The notes beneath the pieces are model-generated. The model did not search any database, was not told the DNA's origin, and saw only the letters and a program-made list of their open reading frames with translations. This document shows positions 23,701 to 34,161 of a DNA stretch of 64,000 nt, in pieces. Position 1 is the stretch's first letter, and the number at the start of each line of letters is the position of its first letter. Made by a program: the position numbers and the translations under genes. This DNA comes from Alopecurus myosuroides (lineage: Eukaryota > Streptophyta > Magnoliopsida > Poales > Poaceae): positions 235,876,833 through 235,940,832 of the forward strand of contig CM054060.1 in assembly GCA_028641055.1 (NCBI GenBank), read 5' to 3'.

Positions 23701-25378
23701 ATATAAGATATGGTTTGGGTAATGACCCGAATTGTCATTTTCTTAAGTTTTGGTATGCATAGCATGTGTAAAATGTTTACAACCAAAATAGGTTTATAAG
23801 GTTATCCCAAATAAAACATTGGGTATTTCTCCTATCACCGAACCAAAAGACAAATGTTGTTTGTTATAAAGGGTTGATTTCTCGAGAAAGTAGTTCTTGC
23901 GAAACAAGTGAGTGGGAGCACAGTACTAACTCAACGAGATTAGAGAATCTTCGTTATCATGTCAAGAGTAGCGCAGCACTGGAAGTTGTTCCGGGGTTTA
24001 CCATTTTGACTAAGTAGAAGACACTACAAATGTTGTAGATACTTCAAATGAGTTTGCGAACTGTACCAGAAAAGTCCAAAAACTTTGTAATTATAACAAC
24101 TTGTGGTTTAAGTGTAAAGTGTTGTTTTGACAACAAAAGGACCTGGACCTTATAAAGGAAGCAAATGATGGGCCCTGGCTTCGTAAAATTGACTATGAGT
24201 CATTATATCCGCCATAGTATCCTTGTATGAATATCAAGTATGTGACTTGGTAGTCCTTTCGATAGGCATGATGCCTAGCGATAGCAAAAGGGTCTATATA
24301 GCGACAAAGACATGGATTTTACATCTTATTAAAATTGTACTTATCGAAAAGTTGTTTTCGACGAAGTTCAAAGAGTTAACTACTACAAGATTTTGATCTT
24401 CCGTAGTGATGCTTTAGTCTTTGCGGATAGTTCTAGCAAAAGGTTACATATTATGATATGGCAGTTGAATAACAAAACCAACTCTCCTCTCAAGGAAGTT
24501 TTATCAAGGATGTGTACTTGACACAGTCTGAGAGTTTTGTAAAATTCAAAAAGGTTGCTAGAAATGTATGCACACTTCAATGGTTGAAGTGAGCATAACG
24601 AAGTTGAAATCTTTACCTTAATGAAGTTATCAAAAGAGTTTGATTCCATCATGAACGATAAAGATGCTTGTAAAGTTACAAGAAATTAAGTGGGAGCGCT
24701 ATGACATATTTCCAATACTTTATGTAGATGACATATGGTTGATTGGAAAATATGTATTTTAAATTAACACGGTTAAGATTTTCATATTGATGAAAGGCTT
24801 AGAAGATATTAGGCATCGATATCTATAAAAGATGGATTGAAGCGCCTGATATGATTGAAGCCAAATTACATAGATGAAATATTGAAGTAAGTCAATATAG
24901 AAATGACAAGGAGTTCTTGTCACATGGAAAGTAATTGAGCAAGATTCAAGTGTTTTGACACATGATGAGCATCATTGAAATTGAGATTTCTAAGTCATGT
25001 TTCCATGCTATGTACACAACCAGATAAGTCCTATGCTATAAAATGTTATAGTAGGATAATTCATATGATGATTAGACAACAGTGGGAGAGATCCTTGTGT
25101 CATTTTAGAAATGCTAAGGATATGTTTTCCTATATAGTAATGACACAATATAAGTTGTAATATGTTACACTAATAGTATTATCATTTATTCAAGTAATTT
25201 TATCTCAATTAAAATATGTGATGAACGGTAGCACAATAGGATGGAAGAAAGTTCCATGCTGGATTTGAAAGAGTTTCAAAAATGAAAATATTGTGACAGA
25301 TAGTACAACAAAGGCTAAAGTATATCGTTGTGTTGACAACTGATAATAAGCGTATTTTGTGTCAAGGAGTTCTTTATT

Positions 25379-25570
25379 GAACTTGGTGAATTTCCAAGAA
25401 TGCTGAAACTATGAAGCTACATTTTCACAATGTTAGTGACATCAGTTTAAGCTGAGGAATTAAGGTATCACCGGAACTTGGTGAGTTTCCAAGAATGCTA
25501 ACACTATGAAGCTACATTTTCACAATGTTAGTGACATCAGTTTAAGCTGAGGAATTAAGTTTTCACCAAT
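25379..25570 (+). repeat. 96 bp tandem duplication in the copia 3' internal region
   Basis: Two near-identical copies begin at 25379 and 25475 with gaacttggtga and end near gaggaattaag. It lies about 200 bp before the polypurine tract. Confidence 0.85.
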
Positions 25571-25759
25571 TGACCATATATATACAAAGCCATCTCATTA
25601 GAGAATGAGTGATGCGTGTAGACGCAAAGAACATGCAAATACAATAGGACCTGAACAGTTCAGATCTTTTTGATGATGTTTACCGCATGCGAAGCATGGT
25701 AATAACACTGGTACGCCATATGTGTTAAAGTGCTTACAGACTAGATTATTGACTCTAGT

Positions 25760-25772
25760 GCAAGTGGGAGAC
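25760..25772 (+). promoter_or_regulatory. Polypurine tract of the copia element
   Basis: caagtgggagac lies directly before the TG of the 3' LTR, the usual copia arrangement. Confidence 0.8.
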
Positions 25773-27420
25773 TGAAGGGAATATGCCCGAGAGGCAATAA
25801 TAAAATGGTTATTATCTTATTCCTTGTTTATGATGAATGTTTATTTCTCATGCTAGAATTGTATTAACCGGAAACGTTGATACATGTGTGCTTAATAAAA
25901 AACAATGGTTCCTAGTAAAGCCTCTCTTTTAACTAGCTCGTTGATTAATAGATGATCAAGGTTTCCTGATCATGAACATTGGATGTTGTTAATAACGGGA
26001 TCATATCATTAGAAGAATGATGTGATGAACATATACCCAAAGAGAATATAGCAATGCGATCAAGTCATTTAGTTTACATTGTTATATCAAACACACGAAG
26101 TAACTTATTCCTTATACCATGAGATCATGTCAATCACTGATACCGGAAGAGTGCTTTGATGGCATCAAACGTCACACCGTAACAGGGTGACTATAAAGGT
26201 GTCCTTGAGTATTCGGAAAGTATTAGTTGAGGATCATGGATCAAGAGTGGGATTTGTCCATCCAAATGACGGAGAGATATACTATGGGCCCTCTCGGTGA
26301 TATCACATCGAAACCGCTTGCAAGCACGTGATATGATCACAAGGATGTTATATCACGGGAACGAGAAAAGAGTGCTTGTCGGTAACGAGATTGAACAAGG
26401 TATGGTTGATACCAATGATCGAATCTCGGACAAGTAAAATATCGCGAGACAAAGGGAATAGTTCACGACGTTGTTGGTTCACACGATCACGAGAGTCATC
26501 GTTGAATATATAGGAGTCATCACGGATCTCCAGATCCCGCTGTTGATTATTGATCGGAGAGGAGTCTCGATCATGTCTATCTTATTCGCGAACCGTAGGG
26601 TGACACACTTAAGGTTCGATGACGCGTTTGAGAGGATACGGAATATCGAAGAATATTTTGGGCAGCACCGAAATTGTTTCGGGGAAAATTGAAATAGTTC
26701 AAGGGGTTTTTCGTCGAATGGTTGTTAATAGAATTAACAAATGATTCGAGGTGCTTTATGCAAATGTTTGTTAATAGAATTAACAAACGCTGAAATAAAG
26801 AAATAAAAATGTTTTATTGATTTATTAAAGAAAAACTCTTGGATTTTCTAAGTGGGGTTTAAAGGAAAATGAGTGGGTGTGAGTGGAGTGTCCACTCACA
26901 TCATGAGGGAAGAGGTGGGGGCACACCATGGGGCTGGCCGCACCCTCCTTGGGCTGCCTCCCCCCTCTCCTATAAAAGGAGGGTGAGAGCTCTCCCTCCT
27001 CCACACACTTTGCTACTTCCTTTTCCCTCCATCCGCTGCTCCATTTCATGGTCTCCGGCTTGGCGAAGCCCTGACCGTGGGATTCTTCACCACCACCACG
27101 TCGTCGTGCTGCTGGAGTTCCGAGGGATCCTCTACTTCCGCGCCCCGCTGGAACGAGAGAACGGAGGTCGTCATCAACCGTACGTGTGACCGATCACGGA
27201 TGCACCGCCGGATTGCGGTGCCATCTTCTCGCTATCGGGATCGGTGTGAGTACGACTACGCCAACAACGAGATTTGATCTCGTACCACTTTGAGTATTCG
27301 AGGGTATGTGTTCTCCTTAACCCTTTTGTTGCCCGTTGCACTTCATCTCATAGATTAGATCTTGGCCTTTAGGGTATCTCTCGCGTAGGAATTTTTTTTT
27401 CCATGCTACGTTCCCCTTCA
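25773..27420 (+). repeat. 3' LTR of the copia element
   Basis: 1648 bp, about 99 percent identical by eye to the 5' LTR, followed by the second atagg TSD. Confidence 0.92.
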
Positions 27421-27651
27421 ATAGGGCGGGTGGGATAAATTTTCTTCCACCACAGAATCCCAGACTCTGCTGTTAATCCGATAAAAATGTTTGCAGATCC
27501 AATCGGTAAAACACAGGCACTTACCAGGTGATTCCGTGCTGGCATGTATGATCCGTTGTCGATCGAGGAAGCGCCCGACGTCGCCGTCGAAATCCAAGCT
27601 TCCGACAGTTATTGAACTGCCGATTCCGCCGAGTATGCCTGATCAAAAAGT
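27421..27651 (-). pseudogene. Gag N-terminus of gypsy element 1 (right of the copia insertion)
   Basis: The minus strand carries ILGGIGSSITVGSLDFD-like sequence matching the gag start of element 2. The start codon at the homologous position is ACT instead of ATG (27649-27651), and a further indel disturbs the middle. It is separated from the rest of gag by the 8.3 kb copia element. Confidence 0.7.
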
Positions 27652-27667
27652 AACTCCTGACGCCGCT

Positions 27668-27686
27668 GGCCCCATGGTGGGCGCCA
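27668..27686 (-). promoter_or_regulatory. Primer-binding site of gypsy element 1
   Basis: On the minus strand tggcgcccaccatggggcc follows the LTR end after two bases. This tggcgcccaccgtggggc-type site is characteristic of Tat-lineage elements. One transition distinguishes it from the usual form. Confidence 0.8.
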
Positions 27687-27688
27687 AC

Positions 27689-28235
27689 TGTCGAGACATC
27701 GTAGTAAGGATCACAGACGGGGGTGCCATGAGCCTACAGGTAGAGACGTGGGGGACGTGGTAGTACGAAAATCGGGAACACCAGGTTTTACCCAGGTTCG
27801 GCACAACGCAACTAGGCGGCGTTCCTACTCTTACAATCTCACTAAATCATGGCTAAACCCTGAAGTATACAAAGTACAACGTGAGTAAGGGTTCGCTAAC
27901 TCGGCGAGGATCTACTTCTCGCCGGGTTGTCCTCTAGCTAATTGTTCTCTGTTTTGTCTCTCCCGTCCGGCTTTATATAGATAGCCGGGTTAGGGCTTAC
28001 AGAAAGGAAACCTAGAAGACTACGTAAAGTATCTAACTTGGAAAGTAAGGAATCCGTCTTCTCCTCCAAGCCGCACCACTTTGGGCCGTGGTTCGGGTTC
28101 TTCTAGAATCCGGCTTCCTGCGCATCAGCTTACTGGGCTGCCTAATGGACTGTGATTCATTACCAATATGCCACCTTGGTAATCCGGCTCTTTAGGCCAA
28201 TGCCAGATATACCCCTAATCGGTATATATCCGATA
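27689..28235 (-). repeat. 5' LTR of gypsy element 1
   Basis: 547 bp, matching the LTRs of element 2 (544 bp). In plus orientation it runs from TGTCGAGACATCG to ATATCCGATA (last dinucleotide TA instead of CA). On the minus strand TATATAAAG at 27971-27979 is a good TATA box. The adjoining ttcat (28236-28240) is the expected TSD, whose partner is outside the window. Confidence 0.88.
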
Positions 28236-28255
28236 TTCATAATATATTAAGAATC

Positions 28256-30300
28256 ACAGGGCAGACTACAAGGAGTGAAAATTCGTAGAAATGCACCATC
28301 GATATCACATCTATTATTTGATGATGATTGTCTTATAATTATAAGGGCGGACAGTGCCAACACGCTAGTCTGAAGAGTGCACTTGATAATATTGGTGAGT
28401 CTGGCGAAATCAAGTATTTTTTTTAACCCCTGCACGTCTGTGGATAGAAGAGCTGAAGTTTGTACTATCTTGGACATTATGATAGAAGCAATCACAAATA
28501 AATACCTTGGCCCTCCCCCTTTGGTGGGAGTTGATAGAACGGATTTCTTCCAACATCTCACTAACAGATCTTGTAAGATGCTAGGCGGAAGGAAATAACA
28601 CTATGTTTTGGTGGTAAGGAATTCTTATAAAGGAGGTTATCCAATCTATTCCAGTTTATGTGATGTTGATTTTTAAACTTCCCAAACAGGTTTATAAAGG
28701 GATATCTCAGCAATGTCTCAATTCTACTGGGGAGATGATGACCAACAGAAACATATACAATGGTTTTCTTGGTAGAAGATGTGCACCCAAAAAAACATAG
28801 GAGAGGTATGTGATTTAGGGACTTGGACAGTTTCAGTTCTACTATGTTTTCCAAACTGTGTTGGAGGCTATTGTGAGAACCTGAATCTATTTTTACGCAG
28901 GTTTTAAGGGAAAAGTACAACCCCTCCGGTGGCCTCCAAAACTATGAGTTGAAAACAGAGAGCTTTTACACTTGGCTGAGCATTTGGTCTAGGATCCAAA
29001 CTTTTAAGAAAGGCCATATCTGGAGAGTTGGATATGGGAAAATTTTATATATGTCAATGATTGTTGGATCCCTAACAGCCCAAAAAAGAAAATCATGATG
29101 ATGAGAGGTCATATTGTCTACTCTGAAGTGTTCGAGCTAATTGATAATGAGATAATAATTTGGGACGAGGAATCGATTAGAGAGCTATTTTATAAGCTGA
29201 TGCGAAAAGAGTATTACGTATTCCGTTGGCAGTTGGGACGATGGAGGACTTTATTTCTTAGCATTCAAACAAGAATTGAGTTTTCTCAGTCAGATCTTCT
29301 TACCACTTGGAATGGGATTTTCAGCATGGTCGGAAATTATGAAGAACCAGACCTTTTGATTCATTGGCAACCAACGCAGTTTGGAGAGCAATTCGGTCAC
29401 TACGAGCGCCACTAAAAGTAAAGATTCATAGCTGGAGGGCTATGCTTTGAGCTATCTCGTGCATGGTTGTTCTCGCTAACCGCCACGTTCTAGTGTCCAG
29501 CTAGTGCCCACTCTATGCCATCGACTGTGAGAGCATCTCACATGTTTTCTTAATGTGCACGTGTGAGGGATGTATGGTCGGGCTTGGGCATGTCTAAAAC
29601 TACTGATGATGCTTTGCTTGTGGAACTTAATGGAACCCCAATTCTTGAGTCTCACCTACTGGACACGGCGACCTCTTCACAATTGCCGTAGTTATACATT
29701 TGTGACCTAACTGCGGTGGCCATCTGGTACATATGCTGGGAGCGGCGGAGAGAAACACATGAGGAACCCATCCAGGCGCCAAAGAGATCTTCGCAATCCA
29801 TATAAAAGAATTAAAAAAAATGGGTGGTCAACCAATTGTTAGGAATGTATGGAAAAAGCCTCCTGAGGATTTCATTAAGCGGAACGTTGACTCTGCGTTT
29901 GATCTGAACACAGGATCCGGTGAAACAGGTGTTGTCATCCGACATGATTCTTCTGGGCAGGAGATGGAACCTACAATATGTGGAAGATGCATGCAGCTAC
30001 TGCCCGAAGCTTGTGTCGTGCGTGATGGATTGTTGCTAGCCGATGAGATTGGATGCAACAAGCTACTAGTTGAATTAGATTGCTATGAGGTTGTGGAAAC
30101 CATGCAAAATTGAGGCAATTCGCTGGAGACAACAACATTTATATACGAGGGTTGTACTTTCCTTAGCCGTGGTTTTGCACGAGTTATTTTCGTACATTGT
30201 CATAGGGAAGCCAATATGGCAACTCATGAGTTAGCTAAGCTTGTCGAGGTCGACCATGGTGTGGCATTTCGAACCTCCTATTTCTATCGGAGCTGTAATC
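28256..30300 (+). pseudogene. LINE reverse transcriptase C-terminus, zinc-binding domain and RNase H
   Basis: Order seen: RT palm with ISHLLFDDDCLI (28317-28328, FADD-type box altered to FDDD) and NKYLGPPPLVG; a linker with TFKKGHIWRVGYGK (about 28990-29040); a zf-RVT domain (29405-29580: KVKIHSWRAM, then a Cys/His cluster CESISHVFLMC); then RNase H (29820-30300: FIKRNVDSAFDLNTGSGETG, RDGLLLADEIGCNKLLVELDC). An RT with a C-terminal RNase H is usual for many plant L1-type LINEs. Several frameshifts and stops make it a pseudogene. Confidence 0.85.
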
Positions 30301-30363
30301 GCAAACGATGTAACTAATATTTCTAATCAATAAAGTACGCCACGATGACTTTACCAAAAAAAA
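28256..30363 (+). mobile_element. 5'-truncated LINE, 3' end with poly(A)
   Basis: Plus-strand coding traces run in LINE order and end in a short A-run at 30356-30363. The left end coincides with gypsy element 1, so the rest may lie beyond that element outside the window or be truncated. Reading frames are interrupted several times. Confidence 0.85.
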
Positions 30364-30398
30364 CATGCAACTTGTATCTATAAGCAATGCATACATGA

Positions 30399-30681
30399 GG
30401 GCATCTCCAACAGCTGTAAGATAGACGTTGGTAGATTTTGCCACATAGGATTTTTGATGATGTGGCATAAAATAAATGAGGTGAGAGAGTGCGGTTGTAT
30501 GTAGATTAACCAACAACCCTTGCACAAGCTCCGAGGTAGAATAGAGAGAGATCTTGCACATTCTCTCACCTCCTATTGGTCAAACTACATATAACCATTG
30601 GAATGGTTGTAAGATGTGTTGTTGGTTGATGACATGTTCAATTTTACCAACAAGTTAACCAACAAACCGTTAAAGATGCCC
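30399..30681. mobile_element. MITE, 283 bp, with 3 bp TSD tga
   Basis: Ends gggcatctcc and ttaaagatgccc are inverted repeats with two mismatches. Subterminal sequence (gttggta-attt) is also inverted. tga flanks both sides. A 3 bp TSD and GGGCATCT end suggest the PIF/Harbinger superfamily, though a TSD of tga rather than tta/taa leaves some doubt. Confidence 0.65.
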
Positions 30682-31067
30682 TGAGTTGTTTAGTAGTTTT
30701 TTCCTCTATGGTGCATTAGGTTCTCCGGACCTATCAACGGTTGAGGTTTTATAAATTGTTTCATTGATTTCTGTGGTGACCGTATGGTGATGAGCTGCCC
30801 CTCCCAATATAATATTCGTTGCCAAGTTAGTTCATCGTCTACAAATGATTATTTAGCAAGTGGAATAAAGTTGATATTGACCTGACTTTGTTTAATCTAG
30901 TTTTATACCTCTTGATCTGTGTGTAGTAGTCGATCGATGGCGGACAGGCATGCAAGCAAAGGAGCGGCTAGAGGATGAAAGCTAGAGAATGTACATTGCT
31001 CTAACGTGCCTTCTTCAAGGACAAGTTATTTAAATTTAATATAATTTTAATTACTTTGTAAGATATA
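30682..31067. other. Unassigned AT-rich sequence
   Basis: No open frame, repeat structure or recognisable motif found. Possibly the oldest background sequence in this part. Confidence 0.5.
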
Positions 31068-31147
31068 CTCAGTTTGTTTCGTAATGTAACCTTTTCTAGT
31101 AAACTAGTTTAGCTTGTTAAAAAGGCTACATTATGAAACGGATGGAG
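31068..31147. mobile_element. Stowaway-type MITE (80 bp)
   Basis: Left end ctcagtttgtttcgtaatgt and the reverse complement of the right end (ctccatccgtttcataatgt) match as terminal inverted repeats, close to the Stowaway CTCCCTCCGTT consensus. TA dinucleotides flank both ends (31066-31067, 31148-31149), the mariner-type TSD. Confidence 0.85.
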
Positions 31148-31535
31148 TATATTCTACCATCATTACTTGAACTCAAAATTATGATGTTAAAAAATTAGTT
31201 TAAATTTTTTATACTACAAGTAATTAGCCAAAGTAATTATTTATAGAATATAATACACTATGTTACAGTACCCTGACTTTGCTTCGAAGGTTTCCGTGAC
31301 TTCATTCCTCTATTTTAGAGGAGCCCGCTCCCAAAACAATCATCGCCTTAACTTGGGTCAGCAACTTAATTTGGTGTTCTTTTTAAACATCTCTAGAAAA
31401 TTCATATTTATTTTGCAACACCCACCTAAGGTCAAACTCTAAAACTTGTTGTGTCCATACCCCCAGTCCCCCACTGTTGCTCATCGGTGCTGCTCCTAGA
31501 CATGGTTTTAGTCATCGTAGCGTGAGATGCCTCTT
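31148..31535. other. Unassigned sequence between Stowaway and Harbinger
   Basis: AT-rich in the first half, no open frame of note, nothing recognised. Confidence 0.5.
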
Positions 31536-31849
31536 AGAGCATCTTCACGGGCACCCATTCAATTTGTTTTCGGCACCTCACAATAGAGTTCTCTTTGGAG
31601 GCATTGACTATGTGTCCGTAGATTTAGTGGGTGTCGTTCACAGCAGCGACCCACAAACATCGACCCCCCAACTGGCAGTCTTGTTTTGATCCAAGTAGTT
31701 TCTATTTGAAAAATCTCGGCAAACTTGATACACAATAATTTGTACAATACTATAAATAGTTCAATAGTTATTACAAGGTTCCAAATTATTTAAATTCGTC
31801 AAATTCGTACAATCAAATCATCGTGATCAAACTCTGAAAGCCCACAAGT

Positions 31850-32873
31850 GCAGTACAAGATCAATATTTAGTTGCTCGTGAGTTCTATTGACATGATTTT
31901 TCTGATAAACTCTGAGGAAATCATCAAACTCAGCAGACGCGTCCGGCTGTGGATCCGCAAGAGGGCCGTGAAAGTCGATCGACTCATCTAACACAATTTC
32001 CACATCTCGCTAACTCTCGATGATCATGTTGTGCATGATAATACAAGCGTTAATGATATCACACATTTAATCTATTGACCATGATAGACAAGAGTACATG
32101 ATCACAACAAACCATGCCTAGAGTACAGTAAATACCAGTTCCACGCCTTTCCAGGAAGTTTCTTTCTTCTTTGCAAAACTTTCCTTTGCCTCACCGATAG
32201 GGTCACGGAATGTCTTCACAAATGTCGATCAGTTGGGATATATGCCATCCACCAGGTAGTACCCTTTGTCGTACTCATGGCCATTGATCCAATACTTGCA
32301 CTCCCGGATGGTGGCCTTCACCTAGTCTTTGAAACACCGGAGAGCATTGCAGCACGTTGATTTCAGTGTGAGAATCGACCATGCCAAAAGATGAATGCCA
32401 AATTCAAAGGCCGTAATCATCCACAACCTCAAGCACAACAATGCACTTTCTAAGATGACCACCTCCGTACATCGTTTGCCAAGTGAATGGAATTTTTTTT
32501 CAAGTCCAATGCATGCAATTGATACTTCCAAGCATCTCAGGAAATCCTTTTGCTTCTACTTGGGCCAACAGACGAACTGTGTCTGCTTCATTTGGTCCTC
32601 TCTAATAGACGGGACTAAACACTGCAAGTACTGCTTTACAAAACAGAAATGTGGTTTCAACAACGGTTGTCTAAGACATACGAAGATAGTCATCCAACAA
32701 AACTGGGGGAACTCCATATGTAAGACATTGTATTGCAGCTGTGTATTTCTGAAGGGATGAAAATCCAAGAAGCCCAGTGCAATCCTTTTTCAGCTCGAAA
32801 TAGTCATCGTAATCCTGAACAGCGTGAACAATTCTCTTAAAGACTTCTTTGTTCATCCTAAAACGCCAGCAAA
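31850..32873 (-). pseudogene. Harbinger transposase, catalytic part
   Basis: Minus strand in order: CWRFRMNKEVFKRIVHAVQDYDDYFELKKDCTG...LQKYTAAIQCLTYGVP (start at the LINE junction), then INGHEYDKGYYLVDGIYPN, STFVKTFRDPIGEAKESFAKKK, IINACIIMHNMIIES and a tail with GPLADPQPDASAEFDDFL. This is the plant PIF/Harbinger transposase (DDE_Tnp_4-like), a cut-and-paste nuclease acting in the nucleus. Several stops and frameshifts; the region around the first catalytic Asp is disturbed. The N-terminus is at 47572-47810. Confidence 0.85.
32860..32873. repeat. TSD of the LINE, left copy
   Basis: aaaacgccagcaaa, repeated exactly at 47558-47571. Joining the two sides restores a continuous Harbinger transposase frame (...FCWRFRMNK...), which proves the LINE boundaries. 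Confidence 0.9.
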
Positions 32874-33218
32874 GCATCTCTGAAGCGTGGGGGACTCACA
32901 GTTCTGGAAAAGTATTCATAAAATAAAGCATCTCTTCAAAGCAGGGGCAAAGCATCTCGTCAACAACTGTGATCGCACTAGGTTTTGGACGGACTGGTGG
33001 CAGGGGAGGGGCCCCTGAGCTAGAAATTCCCGCTCCTCTTTTTATCTTGCGCTAATCAAGCGTTATCGGTTGCGGTAGCTGTCCTGACGGTATTCACTTC
33101 CACTGATCTTTGGAACAGGCCAGGATGCGCCAATGGCAGGAGCTTGATGGGATCCTGGGAGATGTCCACCTTACGACGCTGCCGGACAAGATTTCCTGGT
33201 CCCTTGAGGCTTCGAGGC
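32874..33218 (+). pseudogene. LINE RT C-terminal segment, left of element 2
   Basis: The frame reads GDSQFWKSIHKIKHLF, then TRFWTDWWQG, a frameshift near 33090, then RQWQELDGILGDVHLTTLPDKISWSLEASR up to the gypsy insertion. These are typical LINE motifs between the RT palm and the zinc-binding domain. Confidence 0.85.
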
Positions 33219-33762
33219 TCTCGAGACATCGTAGTAGAGTTCATAGACGGGGGTGCCATGATTCTACGGGTAGATACGTGGGGGACGTGGTAGTATGACA
33301 ACCAGGAACACCAATTTTACCCAGGTTCGGTACGGCGCAACTAGGCGACGTTCCTACTCCTGCAATCTCACTAAATCAGGGCTGAAGACTGAAGTATACA
33401 AAGTACAATGTGAGTAGGGTTTCGCTAACTCGGCGAGGATTAACTTTTCGGCGAGTTGGCTTCTAGCTAATTGTCTCTGTCCTCTTCTCTCCCGTCCGGC
33501 TTTATATAAATAGTCGGGTTAGGGCTTACAGAAAGGAAACCTAGAAGACTGCGGAAAGTATCTAACTTGGAAAGCAAGAATCCGCCTTCTACTCCAAGAC
33601 GCACCACTTTGGGCCGTGGTCCGGGTTCTTCTAGAATCCGGCTTCTGCGCGTCAGCTTACTGGGCCGCCTAATGGACTATGGTCCATTACCAAAAGGCCA
33701 CCCTGGTATTCCGGCTCTTTAGGACATTGCCGGATATACCCCTAACTGGTACATATCCGACA
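33219..33762 (-). repeat. 3' LTR of gypsy element 2
   Basis: Plus-strand ends TCTCGAGACATCG (mutated from TGTCGA) and CATATCCGACA. It carries the same TATATAAAG on the minus strand as the 5' LTR. Confidence 0.9.
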
Positions 33763-33765
33763 GTA

Positions 33766-33778
33766 TCCCCCAAGAAGG
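33766..33778 (-). promoter_or_regulatory. Polypurine tract of element 2
   Basis: On the minus strand ttcttgggggat lies three bases before the TG of the 3' LTR. Element 3 has the corresponding ctggggac run at 55520-55528. Confidence 0.65.
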
Positions 33779-34156
33779 ATTGATACTTCATCCTGCCACC
33801 TTTCGTCAATTCGCACTTTGTTCCGAGAAATGTTGGCGCTTTGTTTCGATTCTTCTTTTCCCAAACCATTCTTAACATGAAACTCAGATTTTTGTCAAAA
33901 TCCGGTTTTTTTCTTCCACGAGCCTTCGTGGAGAAGGAACTTCATGACGGCAGCGATGAAATCGTGCTGACATCATGGACGTTTGGGTTCTGTACGAAAC
34001 CTTGAAACGTACCTCTGACAGATTCTCGCGGGAAACGAGGACATAGCCATTATCACCCCGTCCTCTCATCTCCCGGATTTTCCGGGCGTGACACGCGTCA
34101 AAGATCCAACGGTCAAAATAGCCGTTGCAGCATCTCAACGCATTTACGGCTATAAA
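33779..34156 (+). promoter_or_regulatory. Upstream region and TATA box of the antisense gene, element 2
   Basis: The stretch between the 3' LTR and the antisense gene is non-coding on both strands and ends in ctataaatag (34150-34159), a strong plant TATA box. Element 3 has the same TATA sequence in the corresponding place (55906-55915). Here a copia solo LTR has inserted immediately 3' of the TATA box. Confidence 0.65.
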
Positions 34157-34161
34157 TAGCC

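Larger units (their letters stand above)
20738..25772 (+). pseudogene. Decayed copia gag-pol region
   Basis: No frame longer than about 90 codons remains. Recognisable islands: a leader with the repeated motif cctagcatgtacagacatgg (21551 and 21610); a GAG/pre-integrase trace HIGKENMKELHIDG (23106-23147); an integrase-core start IHIDVYS (23251-23271); the RT active site YVDDIWLIG (24721-24747). Each is embedded in stops and frameshifts. The islands keep copia order, so this is an old degraded pol, in contrast with the young LTRs. Confidence 0.82.
19073..27420 (+). mobile_element. Angela/BARE-like copia retrotransposon, non-autonomous, inserted in gag of element 1
   Basis: LTRs of 1652 and 1648 bp start TGAAGGGAATATGCCC and end CCCCTTCA, with matching terminal inverted repeats TGAAGGG/CCCTTCA. 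The TSD atagg is perfect (19068-19072 and 27421-27425). The primer site follows the left LTR and a purine tract precedes the right LTR. LTRs differ by about a dozen substitutions, yet the 5.0 kb internal region has no usable reading frame. Comparison with the empty site in element 2 (near 46003) confirms the boundaries. Confidence 0.93.
10287..28235 (-). mobile_element. Tat-lineage gypsy element 1, decayed, left end lost, split by a copia insertion
   Basis: The retroviral strand is minus: the 5' LTR lies at 27689-28235 on the right, then primer site, gag, protease, RT, RNase H, second RNase H and integrase run leftwards to 12444, followed by a plus-strand antisense gene at 10287-11846. The 3' LTR would lie left of the inserted large-LTR element, outside the window. 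Gag is split by a copia element at 19073-27420. Frameshifts and stops occur throughout, so the element is dead. It is closely related to element 2 at 33219-46810. Confidence 0.85.

Noticed and set aside
32878..33040. Minus-strand continuation of the Harbinger transposase to the right of 32873
   Set aside because: The 14 bp TSD and the plus-strand LINE frame (SQFWKSIHKIKHLF, TRFWTDWWQG) show that this stretch belongs to the LINE; the transposase N-terminus is at 47572-47810.
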